Part shown: positions 10,775 to 19,689 of the stretch, piece by piece | How positions within the stretch are numbered: the first letter of the stretch is position 1 | Layout of the letters: every line of letters begins with the position of its first letter | Assembly (NCBI GenBank): GCA_944472155.2 | Contig: OX235277.1 | Span: 40,812,758-40,876,757 of the forward strand | Source of the DNA: Trichobilharzia szidati | Taxonomy: Eukaryota > Platyhelminthes > Trematoda > Strigeidida > Schistosomatidae | Direction: 5' to 3' | DNA: 64,000 bases | Position numbers and translations under genes: made by a program | Notes under the pieces: generated by a model | What the model saw: only the letters and a program-made list of their open reading frames with translations | What the model was told of the DNA's origin: nothing | Databases searched by the model: none

Positions 10775-10945
10775 TATTTGGTTGTCGGAGGCTAGCAATG
10801 GAATCCAGGATGCGCATTTCGTCCTGTTTGGGACTCATCTTCTCGACGTACCTATATTCCCAGTGAGTGTTTGTATTCGCATTGAGGCTCGAACCTAGTA
10901 CACACCGTACCAAACTCCAAGGCGTCATTTACTAGGCCACTAAGA
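10775..10945 (-). repeat. SM-alpha-like hammerhead SINE (family D)
   Basis: The minus strand shows a tRNA-like head with a B box (taggttcgagcctc, about 10883-10896), then 'aatacaaacactcactggga', then a hammerhead segment ending in ctggattcc and gctagcc. This order and wording match what I know of the S. mansoni SM-alpha satellite/SINE, which encodes hammerhead ribozymes. It is the only copy of this type I see. Confidence 0.75.
10801..10860 (-). ncRNA. Hammerhead ribozyme, SM-alpha type, core damaged
   Basis: Minus strand: helix II GTCC/GGAC with loop CAAACA, then GAA, then helix III as the self-complementary ATGCGCAT (10817-10810), C17 at 10809, then CTGGATTC. The core heptamer at 10841-10835 reads AAGATGA instead of CTGATGA (C3 and U4 both changed), and helix I next to it no longer pairs. 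It is expected to be inactive. Confidence 0.65.
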
Positions 10946-11340
10946 AGGGTTTTAGCTTGTATTGGTTGAAGTTAGGTAGAAATTTCTGCTGACTGACTTT
11001 GTTGAATTGAAATGCTCGGTCTGAGTTGATATGTCAGGTACTTGTATGGACTCTTTGATGACGCCTTGGCTAATGGAGAAAAGGAATGGAATCCACAACA
11101 GGTATTCATCCTATCTAAAGGGTTGTCAGTTTCATATACCTGCACTGTGTACCCACTGAGACTATAAGCAGGAACACGTAGTGGTAGTGTTCACTAGACA
11201 ATTAGGCTACAAAAGCTACCTTTTGTGAAATAGGTATTAGTTCTTATCGGTTGAATTCTGAATGAGCAATAAATCAAATTCACAATTCGCAATTTACGCA
11301 TATGGAGGGGAAATTTCATCTGAGATTCCTTTGGGAATGA
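10946..11340. other. Unassigned stretch
   Basis: No recognised gene or repeat. Parts may belong to the family E repeat that follows. Confidence 0.3.
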
Positions 11341-11500
11341 AGTGATTTATAGCCTTTTCAGCTGAGTCGAACAGGGTACACTGCTGATGAGCCCGACCCT
11401 AAACGATACTAAGGTCAGTCAAAGTGTTTAGATCACTTCTGTCTGTCTGGCTGTCAAGCAGCAGCGGCTGATGTTAATGGCATTCAACAACTCATCTGAG
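11341..11500 (+). repeat. Family E repeat with hammerhead-like segment, copy 1
   Basis: It shares order and words with 15460-15610: 'gagtcga', 'tacact-ctgatgag', then 'gatcacttctgtctg' and 'ctggct'. It contains an intact CTGATGA preceded by ACACTG (about 11381-11393), but the downstream GAAA box is not recognisable, so no complete ribozyme can be drawn here. Confidence 0.4.
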
Positions 11501-11568
11501 TCAATCAATAGTACATAACGTCGTCACGCATTAAAAGTGATTTTAATAAACAATAACATTCAAGTAAT

Positions 11569-12113
11569 GGTTTGTAGGGAATTGTTGATTGATTACAGGA
11601 CTTCATCATCAGCTGACATTGGCTACAGAACCATTGGAAAACCAACAAGGAAGTACTAGACAACTGTTTCGTTCGGGGTTCAAACCAAATCCCTACAAAC
11701 CAATACTTGAATATCAATGAGATGCTCACTGGTGACTGGCCCTATTCAGGTTGGTAGTTACCTGGGGTTCTAGTGGGAAGTCGTGACCAGTAGGGTGCAG
11801 CAGATCGGGTGTGAGGACAAATACTCGTCGAAGACATTGGCTAGTGGTTGCGCTATATCGTGAATTGGCAGAAGTTAGAATTTATGGACTGGCCGTTGGA
11901 TTCGGGTCCCAGTGGCTGAATGGTCTACAAGCTAGTTGGTCTTGTAACCAGAAGGTTCTGGGTTAGGACTATGGTGGTGGGTGCGTACTGTGAAGAGTCC
12001 CTAACTAGGACGAAAGAGCTGTCTAGCAGTACTCCCTGCAGGTTTTCCAATGGTTCTCTAACCAATGTCAGCTCATGATGAAATCCTGTAGCCAAACAAT
12101 AACATTAAATAGG
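11569..12113. repeat. Family A hammerhead repeat, head-to-head pair
   Basis: A short minus-strand tail (11569-11672) is joined to a nearly full plus-strand copy (about 11690-12113). The plus copy has the long head ('gatgctcactggtgactggc'), the tRNA-like part ('agtggctgaatggtctac'), the ribozyme segment with a C3 deletion (GTACTG-TGAAGAG), and the tail to 'gaaatcctgtagcc'. The pieces 'ccctacaaaccaatacttga' and 'gatgctcactgg' are directly joined, which links the tail of one unit to the head of the next. Confidence 0.75.
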
Positions 12114-12172
12114 TGTTTAAGTTTTTGAGCATAATTTTACTTTTAAATGATGTGAATGCTTTATTTCACAAG

Positions 12173-12339
12173 TCAGTATGATAAATAGCGCTCAGATTAA
12201 TTATCTTCAGGATGTAACGTACTCTGGGCTGGTTGATTCAATTGAAAAAACATTTCATTGTCTTTCTAAATGGCAACTTCAACGCCACATATTCATTGAC
12301 GAGAATACTGGCATAGAATTAATTCAAGGAATTATACAG
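12173..12339 (+). CDS. Candidate orphan exon of an unidentified gene
   Basis: A 55-codon open frame is bounded by a plausible 3' splice site (ttatttcacaag, AG at 12171-12172) and a 5' splice site (cag|gtaaac, GT at 12340-12341). The translation starts SMINSAQINYLQDVTYSGLV and ends in GIELIQGIIQ. It is not low-complexity and matches none of the transposable element proteins here. It lies on the strand opposite to the ATPase and about 2.7 kb left of its last recognised exon. I do not recognise the family. It could be a real exon of a neighbouring gene, a pseudo-exon or a processed fragment. Confidence 0.35.
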
Positions 12340-13655
12340 GTAAACTCAACATAATCTTATAATCAACTCCTAAGAAAATTAAAGACATTCAACTAGGTGA
12401 TAGTGAAATTATGGTGTGATTCTTTGATGTCACAGAATACGACACTTCAAGTCGTCGAAAACTAGTTACTCAACAAAGATGGACTTCGGAATAATGCGGT
12501 CAGTTTGTAGCTCAGATAGATGTTTTTTGCGCGACTGTATACTTTGAACTGGGTGGTTCAACTGAGAAACTTCCATTCTATCTGTAATCAACATATTCAG
12601 CAGGTAGATAAAATAGTTCTACCGGTAATCAAACCACCTATCGACAGATATTAATGCTAAACTGGAGCTAATCATAAAAAAGATAGCAGTGGTGGTAATC
12701 CTGCGGTTAGACAATGTTCTAAAGGTCGAAGAACAACAGCTTCTGATGCACCGCTAAGTTCATCAACTGGTGTCAGTCAGTCGTCGTTGGTGTTGTCATC
12801 TACAATGAAAGGGACGTCCATGAACTTTTAGAATAAAGGCCTTTCAGGTTTCAAGTTGCTATTTGAATGTTATTATCTTTGGTGCAAATTACTCTGTGCC
12901 TTCGCTTGGTTGGTCAGATACGTCGTATGTTTGTTAGTCATCTACATTCCACGATACAATGTCATGGGCGTGTCACCATTCAGAGTTGGGGATATAGATG
13001 ATAGAAGGAGATCAGCAAATGAACTCAGCGATGATTTTCTAACTTAGTACATCAACCTGAGAAGTATTGTAGGCGTACTGCTGTAAGTCCTACAATTCTC
13101 CAAAGGAATTACATCAAGACATGGTCTGCGAGGTTATGTGTACTGTTTGTATATATGCATGGTGTTTCGTATCAATTGGTGTTTTTGGATTCACTGTGTT
13201 TACTTGTTGTTTTCGTACTTTGTTGTATTGTATAATTTTGTTAAAATTTTCGTCGTGGTTACTTCTGAAGTTGTTTCGAGTCTTCTACATCTGTGAATGA
13301 ATTGATTAATGTTAAAGACAGCAGATGGGTCGTATACGCCGGGGAGGCTAGTGCTGAGAATGACATGCACACATAGACAAGGATTAGCTGTGGAATCAAT
13401 GATTGAGAATGAATGTTTCTATTTAGGCTGTGGTCCCACACGCCGGGGAGCGAGAGTGTAGACGACTGAGGCTTGCATACGTCACCGTTACTAGAACTGA
13501 GGCAGAATGAGTGACAAGTGATAGCAGTGGTAATTGGTACTGAAAAGATAAGAGGATATGCGAAGAGTATCATGAGGTGCTGCTATTGTCATGTTGCTTT
13601 CTGCAAGAGTCATTCTCGCAAATGACGATTGTGTTGCAAGATGTCAAGAGGATGC
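12340..13655. other. Unassigned stretch
   Basis: No gene recognised. The motif 'gccggggag' occurs near 13340 and 13445 and again at 13968. The open frame at 12856-13047 looks spurious. Confidence 0.3.
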
Positions 13656-13659
13656 CTTT

Positions 13660-13760
13660 ATAGGAGTTAATAAAAAGACAATTGCAGCGAAGAAACTTTT
13701 CTTTTCGACAAAGTCATCATCTAGGCTGTACATTCGTGTTTTTATATCAAATGGATAGGA
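13660..13760 (-). mobile_element. PLE terminal fragment
   Basis: In reverse it reads 'cacgaatgtacagcctag', then 'gatgactttgtcgaaaag', then 'cttcgctgcaattgtc'. The same block follows PLE C-terminal coding at 52240-52330 and recurs at 39330-39400, so it belongs to the untranslated end of one PLE lineage. Confidence 0.55.
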
Positions 13761-13959
13761 AAGTTCCAGAATAATTTCTGATGCCTTTAACTGGAAGGCA
13801 TAGGTCGTCGTCGACGAGTGAGATTGTGCTGTGGGTATGCCTGTGGTGCGTTGGCTTTGTTGTTTGTTTTCCATTTCAGCTTTGTCCTTGTGGCCCAGGT
13901 TCTCGCACTGGCATCCAGGTCAACGTGTATTGGTCGTGATGGAAAAAGGGATGGATCTC

Positions 13960-14220
13960 TTTTATGCCGGGGAGTGTCAATATAGTTGAAGAATGAACGA
14001 TTAATTCATGGTTGTTTACTCAAAACTAACTCCATATTTTGGCGGGAGTCACCGATACTGCAGTCATCATTCCATCGCACGCTGTTCGTTAGAAGACGGA
14101 GAAATACTATCAGAAGTATTATTGTGATTAATTGTTATGACATTTATTCTTAGACTTTGTGTATAATAACCTTATGGTTGGTTCCATATTGGTGCAATAA
14201 TAAAGGATTCTCGAGTCACC
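13960..14220 (+). mobile_element. Possible LTR of an LTR retrotransposon
   Basis: A purine-rich 'gccggggag' is followed directly by TG, and about 240 bp later comes a polyadenylation-like aataataaagg near 'ctcgagtcacc'. This resembles a polypurine tract followed by a 3' LTR. No second LTR or coding region was found, so the call is tentative. Confidence 0.25.
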
Positions 14221-14469
14221 AATCTGTGTTCTGTTTTTTTGCGTTGGTTATTGCACATTGTTGCTGAAAGTCTTCTAAGGAAAGTGTTAAGTCCAGTGTA
14301 GTTAGACTTGGACATTGACAAGCTAATGAAGTCATAACCGGAAGAATTAACATCAAAAAACAGAAAAAAAAATCGGAATTCTCCGTAGGATTAACTGTAT
14401 CAACTGTGTGCAACACTAAATTTGTCCAAGTGGATGTCCTCATCTTCTTCTTCCTCAAAACTACGAGAA

Positions 14470-14720
14470 TAAACTAACAGGCAAAAGATATGTTAACCAC
14501 TCCTTCACATCAATGCAGGCAGACAACTGAGGACAACAATTCACGTGAGTAACTGTGTGGAGGAATGTCGGAGAACACCTAGTGGCCCAGTACTCAGATG
14601 AATCTACAATCGACAGACATACTGATATAGATCAGAATTATCAGTCTACAAAGAACCACTATTAAGCATATAAAAGGATCAATATGAATGGAAATGAACA
14701 CGAGGATAAGAAAGACTCCA
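14470..14720 (+). mobile_element. PLE fragment (third lineage, C-terminal part)
   Basis: A broken translation (SMQADN, then VAQYSDESTIDRHTDID) corresponds to the C-terminal region also seen at 27000-27480 and 61990-62100. Confidence 0.5.
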
Positions 14721-15024
14721 GAGCCAACCAGTCATGTTGAACTTCATGGAGAATCGCCGAACCTCATTTTATATTGAAATTAATGCTAAAAAAATATTGC
14801 CTAGAAAGACAGTTAAAGTTTCCCACTTAAAACCATTCCAAAGCTTAGTAAATATGTAACAACACCTAAAATATCACCATCGCACTGTACATTAAACATT
14901 GAAAATTGAACATGCGTAAAATTTCCCGCGAAATTTAAATTCACAAAAATCAACAAAAGAGGAAATATATAATGGAAATGATGCACAAACAAACACACAC
15001 AAGAAAAAAATACTGATCACTTAC
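14721..15024 (-). other. Intron 3' of the last recognised ATPase exon
   Basis: It begins with the donor GTAAGT (15024-15019). The following exons, which should encode membrane segments 7-10 and the C-terminal tail, were not recognised in the window. Confidence 0.6.
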
Positions 15025-15298
15025 AGCTCTGTATAAATGTGGTTTATCTAGCAAAATTTTCGCTTTAATATGCTGTTCCCACATTCCATAACCCATACTG
15101 ACTAGAAATGTCATTGTTAAATTATAACATACAAATAGGATAGTTCCAAAGGATGGTATTTCTGAGAATCCCGTGAAATAGGTTAAACACATTTGATTTG
15201 CGACAAATGCAACACATTTATGATAAAAGAATAACATTGTTATTGTAATACGATAATATGACCAATGACCGTGTAATAATAGTAGACGCCGTAAATGC
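15025..15298 (-). CDS. P4-ATPase exon: membrane segments 5-6
   Basis: A 274-nt exon. The acceptor AG is at 15300-15299 and the donor GTAAGT begins at 15024. The first base completes an Arg codon split from the previous exon (phase 2), and it ends in phase 0. The 91 residues start HLRRLLLLHGHWSYYRI, matching the conserved loop entering segment 5 of P4-ATPases. Segment 5 follows (FFYHKCVAFVANQM, with the lysine typical of flippases), then segment 6 (ILFVCYNLTMTFLVSMGYG) and EQHIKAKILLDKPHLYRA. The EQH and LYR wording recalls the ATP11 branch, though this subclass call is inference. The protein should flip phospholipids toward the cytosolic leaflet with a CDC50-type partner. Confidence 0.93.
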
Positions 15299-15459
15299 CT
15301 ATATAAATATATAGGAAGTTAATAAAGTAAGATTTGTTTGTTTTAAAAGAACATTGATAAGATATCAAGAGATTATGAACAATCGGTTAATGTTTAAAAA
15401 AACGAATCAAACTCACAGTTCTACGTTTGCACAAGTAGCCAACCAGAATTTGAGTGGTT

Positions 15460-15610
15460 TCGACTTAATTCAGCTCTGTGAACTGAGTCGATTCGGTTAC
15501 ACTACTGATGAGATCCGCTCCCATCCCAAAAAAGGGTGAAATGGCCTTTACAGTGTTTTGGGTCACTTTGATCTGGCTGGCTTACAAGCACTGCTTACAG
15601 GCTGACTCGA
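15460..15610 (+). repeat. Family E repeat with hammerhead-like segment, copy 2
   Basis: Contains CTGATGA (15505-15511), GAAA (15538-15541) and flanking ACACT (15499-15503) / AGTGT (15552-15556), which pair as the outer part of helix I. Helix II is poor: only CCC/GGG next to GAAA. It is homologous to 11341-11500, and 37965-38005 may be a third partial copy ('tttagatcacttctatctgg'). Confidence 0.4.
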
Positions 15611-15659
15611 ATCGGAGTTTCCAACTACTCATCAAACTTCATAGTATATAATATCTTGA

Positions 15660-15914
15660 ATTAGATCGTTGGAGGCAATCGGCTACAGGAAGCCTTGGAC
15701 TTAGGTTTCGTGCTAGTTGGCACTCGTCAGCAAGGTGTATATGCAACTGCATTGAAGGAACTCATGTCCCTTTTGAGGCTCGAACCCGCGTCACCCAGTA
15801 CAGCCTTCAGTCAGAGACGTTACCACTAAGCTATTCGGGTTCGCGATTGACCTCCTGTAGGACTGTAATGGAAAGGACTAGACATATCACACTAGTTACT
15901 AGTGTCCAATCAAA
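15660..15914 (-). repeat. tRNA-derived hammerhead repeat, family C, best copy
   Basis: Read on the minus strand: a head containing 'ggacactagtaactagtgtg', a tRNA-like part with A box (atagcttagtggtaac, about 15820-15835) and B box (gcgggttcgagcc, about 15777-15789), a linker, then a hammerhead (15735-15693) and an end at 'ttcctgtagccgattgcctcc'. The Pol III promoter layout suggests that the ribozyme is transcribed with the SINE. Confidence 0.8.
15693..15735 (-). ncRNA. Hammerhead ribozyme, type I layout, intact core
   Basis: Minus strand, in order: helix I CCTTG (15735-15731); core CTGACGA (15730-15724), which fits CUGANGA; helix II GTGC/GCAC around loop CAACTA; GAA; helix III ACCTAAGT (15706-15699), a near-palindrome with one C:A mismatch; C17 at 15698; then CAAGG (15697-15693), perfectly complementary to CCTTG. 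The predicted cleavage is between 15698 and 15697. Helix III has no room for a loop, so a single molecule would be weak and a dimer more plausible. Confidence 0.7.
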
Positions 15915-16059
15915 ATAATATCTTGAATTACATGTGGTACACACAAGTGATTTAAGTACGCATGTACGTAGGAAGAACAGAGGGGGTATTTATTGGCTAA
16001 TATAATCTCTGAACACTGTGCCTTCGCTCCGCAGTGAATGTCACATTGCCAAAAAGGAT

Positions 16060-16390
16060 TAGAAACAAACAACTCTGGTAGGCAGCGAACAGACCAACAA
16101 CCTGTTGTCCAACCGATAATTACACAGAAGAAAATGGAAGTGAGACGAACATTCTTTGAAGAGATCGCTGAGTGACATTATAAACCGTGGGCCTCCCAAG
16201 GTAACTGTAAAGGGAAGCCACGAGTTCTGAGTGAGTCAGTGACATGGAGGCAGTTGTGCGAGGTTGAAATGTCACCTTACGAGGAATCGTGGAGCCAGGT
16301 AAAAAAGACTACATACAACACAGTGCAATTGAAATGTGCTGTTGGACTCCTATGTTCCAGACGGAATCCAGAGGGATAATAATATTAAAG
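16060..16390 (+). mobile_element. RTE-like LINE, decayed 3' end
   Basis: The sequence order ('aagccacgagttctgagtga', 'tggagccaggtaaa', 'cctatgttccagacgg', ATA-rich end) parallels the RTE 3' ends at 48500-48673 and 54060-54247. There is no open frame. A family B SINE is inserted at its very end. Confidence 0.55.
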
Positions 16391-16638
16391 TAATAAGGTG
16401 CCGGTGGTATAGCGGTTAGGACGCTCGCCGACCATGCATATGGTCCGGGGTTCGATCCCCGGCCACAGACGCACTCCTTTACCTCGCTAAGCCAGAAATA
16501 ATGCTGGTGAAGAGGAAAGGTTGGGCATGAGGCTAACAACCCCATCCTGTAAAATAAACACTGCTACAGAAACTTCAAGCTACTAGCCTGAAGCCCTATG
16601 TTCCACTGGGGAACGTGAAGGAAAATAATAAGGTGCCG
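16391..16638 (+). repeat. Family B SINE with 13-bp target duplication
   Basis: The SINE body (16404-16625) has an A-box region 'tggtatagcggttagg', a B box 'ggttcgatcccc', and the LINE-like end 'gttccactggggaacgtgaa'. It is flanked by exact 13-bp direct repeats TAATAAGGTGCCG (16391-16403 and 16626-16638), the footprint of target-primed reverse transcription. Confidence 0.92.
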
Positions 16639-16639
16639 A

Positions 16640-16830
16640 AAAGATTATCATTGGAACGCGTGTAGGATTCAGTAATCAACATCTCTCCCAGCCTACCTAT
16701 ATCACTTTTTAGAATTTTGACTCTGTTCCACCCTTTTGAATCCTGGTTCATCGAGTCTACAGACCCAATACATGCAACAGAAATGACTCAACGCAAATAC
16801 CAGAGATATGTTTATTTATTTATTATACTA
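16640..16830 (+). mobile_element. PLE fragment
   Basis: Contains 'catcgagtctacagaccc', 'atgcaacagaaatgactcaa' and 'ataccagagatatg', the segment that precedes the PLE 3' tail at 18960, 36600 and 44270. Confidence 0.6.
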
Positions 16831-16859
16831 TAAAGACATCTTATTTCCAACTTACAGTA

Positions 16860-17115
16860 TTTGATTGATAGCACCAATATTACTCCATTATGGATAAGAT
16901 TTTATTTTGATAAATCACACATTGTTATACAATGATATTTACTAATGACGTTCCCAGCACAAATTATTGCTCATAATCATACCATATGCTCATATGACTT
17001 GAAATGATTATGAGCAATAAATTGTGCTTGAAACGTCGTCATCAGTAAATACTACTGTATAACATTGTGTGACTCTATCAAAATAAAAATTTCATCCATA
17101 ATGGAGTTATACTGT
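16860..17115. mobile_element. PLE 3' tails, head-to-head palindrome
   Basis: A reverse tail (16870-16985, 'ccattatggataagatttta' to 'attgctcataatcat') is followed after about 20 bp by a forward tail (17005-17110, 'aatgattatgagcaataaat' to 'ccataatggagtta'). The arms are about 110 bp and highly similar. Confidence 0.7.
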
Positions 17116-17293
17116 GGTGAGAGCTGGCTGCTAGCCAAATTGGTAGACAGTAATTTACGTCAAGGTTTATGTCCCAAATATTGGTCGTGAGAAAAATAGG
17201 AACAAAGACTTTGCGTAGGCGGATATAGTTAGCACATAGATGATCTGACATTCAAGAAACAGCCACAAAGAGATGAAAGATTAACTTTCTAGT

Positions 17294-17630
17294 GCTGGTT
17301 TGTGGGGATTTGATTGGTTACAGGATTTTCATCATGAGCTGACATTAGTTAGAGAACCATTGGAAAACCAACAAGGGAGTACTGGACGTCTGTTTCGTCC
17401 TAGTTCGGGACTCTTCATCAGTACGCACCCACCACCAGGGTTCGAACCCAGGGCATTCTGGTTACAAGATCAGCCGGCTCGTATCCCATTAAGCCACAGG
17501 GACCCGATCCAATGGTCCATGAATTCTAACTTCTGCCAATTCACGACATACCGCGACCCCTAGCCAATGTCTTCGGCGAGTATTCGTCCTCACACCCAAC
17601 CTGCTGCACTAACTGTCAGTGAGAAACAAC
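17294..17630 (-). repeat. Family A hammerhead repeat, near full length
   Basis: Plus-strand order: tail (gatttgattggttacagg), ribozyme segment, tRNA-like part with B box complement (gggttcgaaccc), then the long head to about 17630. Ribozyme helices I (GTACTG with a partner changed to CAGTCC... by local mutation), II and III are recognisable. C3 is A. Confidence 0.8.
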
Positions 17631-17811
17631 CAGTCAGAAGACTGTGTTTTTCTGCTAACAATAATCTATAATAGGTACATGAAAATCTATAAATATGTGT
17701 TGATTTCTTTAATAAACGATCTGTTGCCTGTCCCTTGTCTTCTGTTGTTACAATACTCTACCACAATCCCCAAGTTTTTATCCTTATATCAATAAGCTTG
17801 TTGAGCATTCA

Positions 17812-17940
17812 GCCACTGGGATGAAATCCAACGCCTAATGACGTCTAACTCCTGTCGATTCACTATTTTTAGTGCCACCGCCAGTCAGTATTGCTGGATA
17901 GTATTTGTCCTCACACCCAACTTGGCATACCGCACAAGCC
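17812..17940 (-). repeat. Family A repeat, head fragment
   Basis: Contains 'ttcagccactggga', 'gtcgattcactat' and 'atttgtcctcacacccaact', the family A head in reverse. Confidence 0.55.
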
Positions 17941-18099
17941 ACGACGATGTCATTTTAAATGATCAAGCTATACACCAATTTTGAACTTAATACGTATGGA
18001 AGAAGCAACCAAGCACACGAGACTAAATGAATTCCCTTATGCTACAATGTTTGTGATTGTTTCGCCCTAAAAGAATTTAGGCATTATTTAACACTGTCA

Positions 18100-18512
18100 G
18101 TCAAAGCTAAGGTGTCTCATGCACCCCTATATCAATGGGAATTTACAAAGTACACCCATTCTACAGAATTAGTAATAGTAATAGTCCCAATATCCCCATT
18201 TCTATTCAATTTCGTCACAGGTGTACTAATGGACTTAACCCTAAATGACTTCAGCCACTCAGGGACTGACTTGTCACCACTAGGGAATAATCTCGTTGAC
18301 TTAGAATATGCAGACGATATATTCCTGTCTCCTAGGTGAAGACGATGACAAAATGCAGAGTCTTCCGAACATCTTGAGCATGCGATTTGCTCCCACCAAA
18401 TGTAAGGTGATACTACATGACTGGACTACATTGACTCCTAGCTTAGAAATAGGGAGTGAAGTGGTAGAGCGTGTTGACCACTTCAATTTTCTCAAGATAA
18501 CTTTTGTCACAG

Positions 18513-18515
<3 letters not shown>
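18100..18515 (+). mobile_element. Non-LTR retrotransposon RT fragment
   Basis: Two overlapping frames encode RT motifs B-D of a LINE: SPFLFNFVTGVLMDLTLND, then LVDLEYADDI with the catalytic ADD box (about 18308-18316). After a frameshift follow KCKVILHDWTTLTPSLEIGS and VVERVDHFNFLKI. The wording differs from the RTE copies (which have LDFADDICLI), so this is a separate LINE family. The 5' and 3' parts are missing. Confidence 0.75.

Positions 18516-18517
<2 letters not shown>

Positions 18518-18562
<45 letters not shown>
18518..18562. repeat. (AT)n microsatellite
   Basis: About 22 uninterrupted AT units directly after the LINE fragment. Confidence 0.95.
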
Positions 18563-18564
<2 letters not shown>

Positions 18565-18939
18565 TATATATCACATTATTATTCCCTTGGGTTCCGGTTG
18601 AAACATAAAGCTTCAGTAACACATTGCTGTTTCACGCTGCCCTCTGATGTCTTTTTTGGATGTCTCCACCATTGGCCACTAATTTTCATCTTTTTTCCCA
18701 CACTTTGGGATGCTCAACCCGTCACAGAAGTTCTTAGGACCGGCTAATAAATCGAGTGAAGCTATAGGTTGATAGTAGATTTACACTATTCAACGTTAGT
18801 GACAATTTCTTTCTAGCCTAATAATAACTATCAGTAGCTCGGATTTATGATCCTGTCTGTATAATCAACCCCAGTTAGTTAGTTCTGTAAAACTGAATCA
18901 ACTATATGATTCAGTTATTATTGCTTAGTAATAATGAAT

Positions 18940-19425
18940 CCTTATTCATTGAGTCTACACCCAACACATGCAACAGAAATGACTCAACGCAAATACCAGA
19001 GATATGTATGGAAGATATTATTACCGCCAGTCAAATCAGAAGAGGATAAAAAATAATCTCAAAATTCTATTTCAGTTCAAGCACATCACAACATTCTAAC
19101 AAGTTACTTATTATGACTATGAAAACACTCGTCTTATTTCCCATCTGATTGTAATTGATCAATAACACTCATATTCTTATTTGTGAATGTACATTATCCC
19201 ATATTGAATTTTTTTCCAATATCTAATCGATTCCACACATGTATATAAATGCAGGAAAGAAGTTGTGTGAGTAACTTGATATGATTATGAGCGATAGTTT
19301 GTGCTCGAAACGTCATCAGTTAATATCACTGTACAACGAACACTGTGTGATTTATCAAAATAAAATCTTATCCATTATGGAGTTATGCTCTACCACAGTA
19401 CCCAAGTTTTATACTTATATCATTA
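18940..19425 (+). mobile_element. PLE 3' region and tail
   Basis: It runs from 'attcattgagtctacaccca' through the untranslated part to the terminal block 'tgctcgaaacgtcatcagtt' and 'ccattatggagttatgct'. It aligns with 36600-37005 and 44240-44690. There is no coding capacity. Confidence 0.7.
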
Positions 19426-19469
19426 ATTGTTGACAACTAAGGATGTTGTAAGTGTTTGCGTGTAGGGAT

Positions 19470-19640
19470 TCATTTGACTAGATTCATCACGAATCAACAT
19501 CATTTAAAGAGGCACTGACAGTCGCTTCGTTTCAGTGTGAGTCTTTTCAGTAGCAGGCACACGTGACCAAACCAATATTATAACTATCTCCGTGCGCTCT
19601 GAGTGGAATATCTGGCTCCAACAGCACATCTCTACTTCAC
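19470..19640 (-). repeat. Family A repeat, decayed
   Basis: Weak match in order: 'agggattcatttgactag', 'cagtcgcttcgtttcagtgt', 'gagtcttttcagtagcagg'. The ribozyme core is destroyed. Confidence 0.4.
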
Positions 19641-19689
19641 CCTGCTACCTATAATCCTCGTCAGCTGGCCCTACAGCTTTCTGTGAGTT

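Noticed and set aside
12856..13047. 63-codon hydrophobic frame as a small membrane protein
   Set aside because: No supporting context, and its second half (DDRRRSANELSDDF) looks like a different, unrelated fragment read through by chance.
13660..13740. GATGACTTTGTCGAAAAG block of one PLE lineage as a hammerhead
   Set aside because: It has a GATGA and a GAAA-like word, but the stems do not close in the right places in any of the three copies (13.7, 39.3, 52.3 kb).
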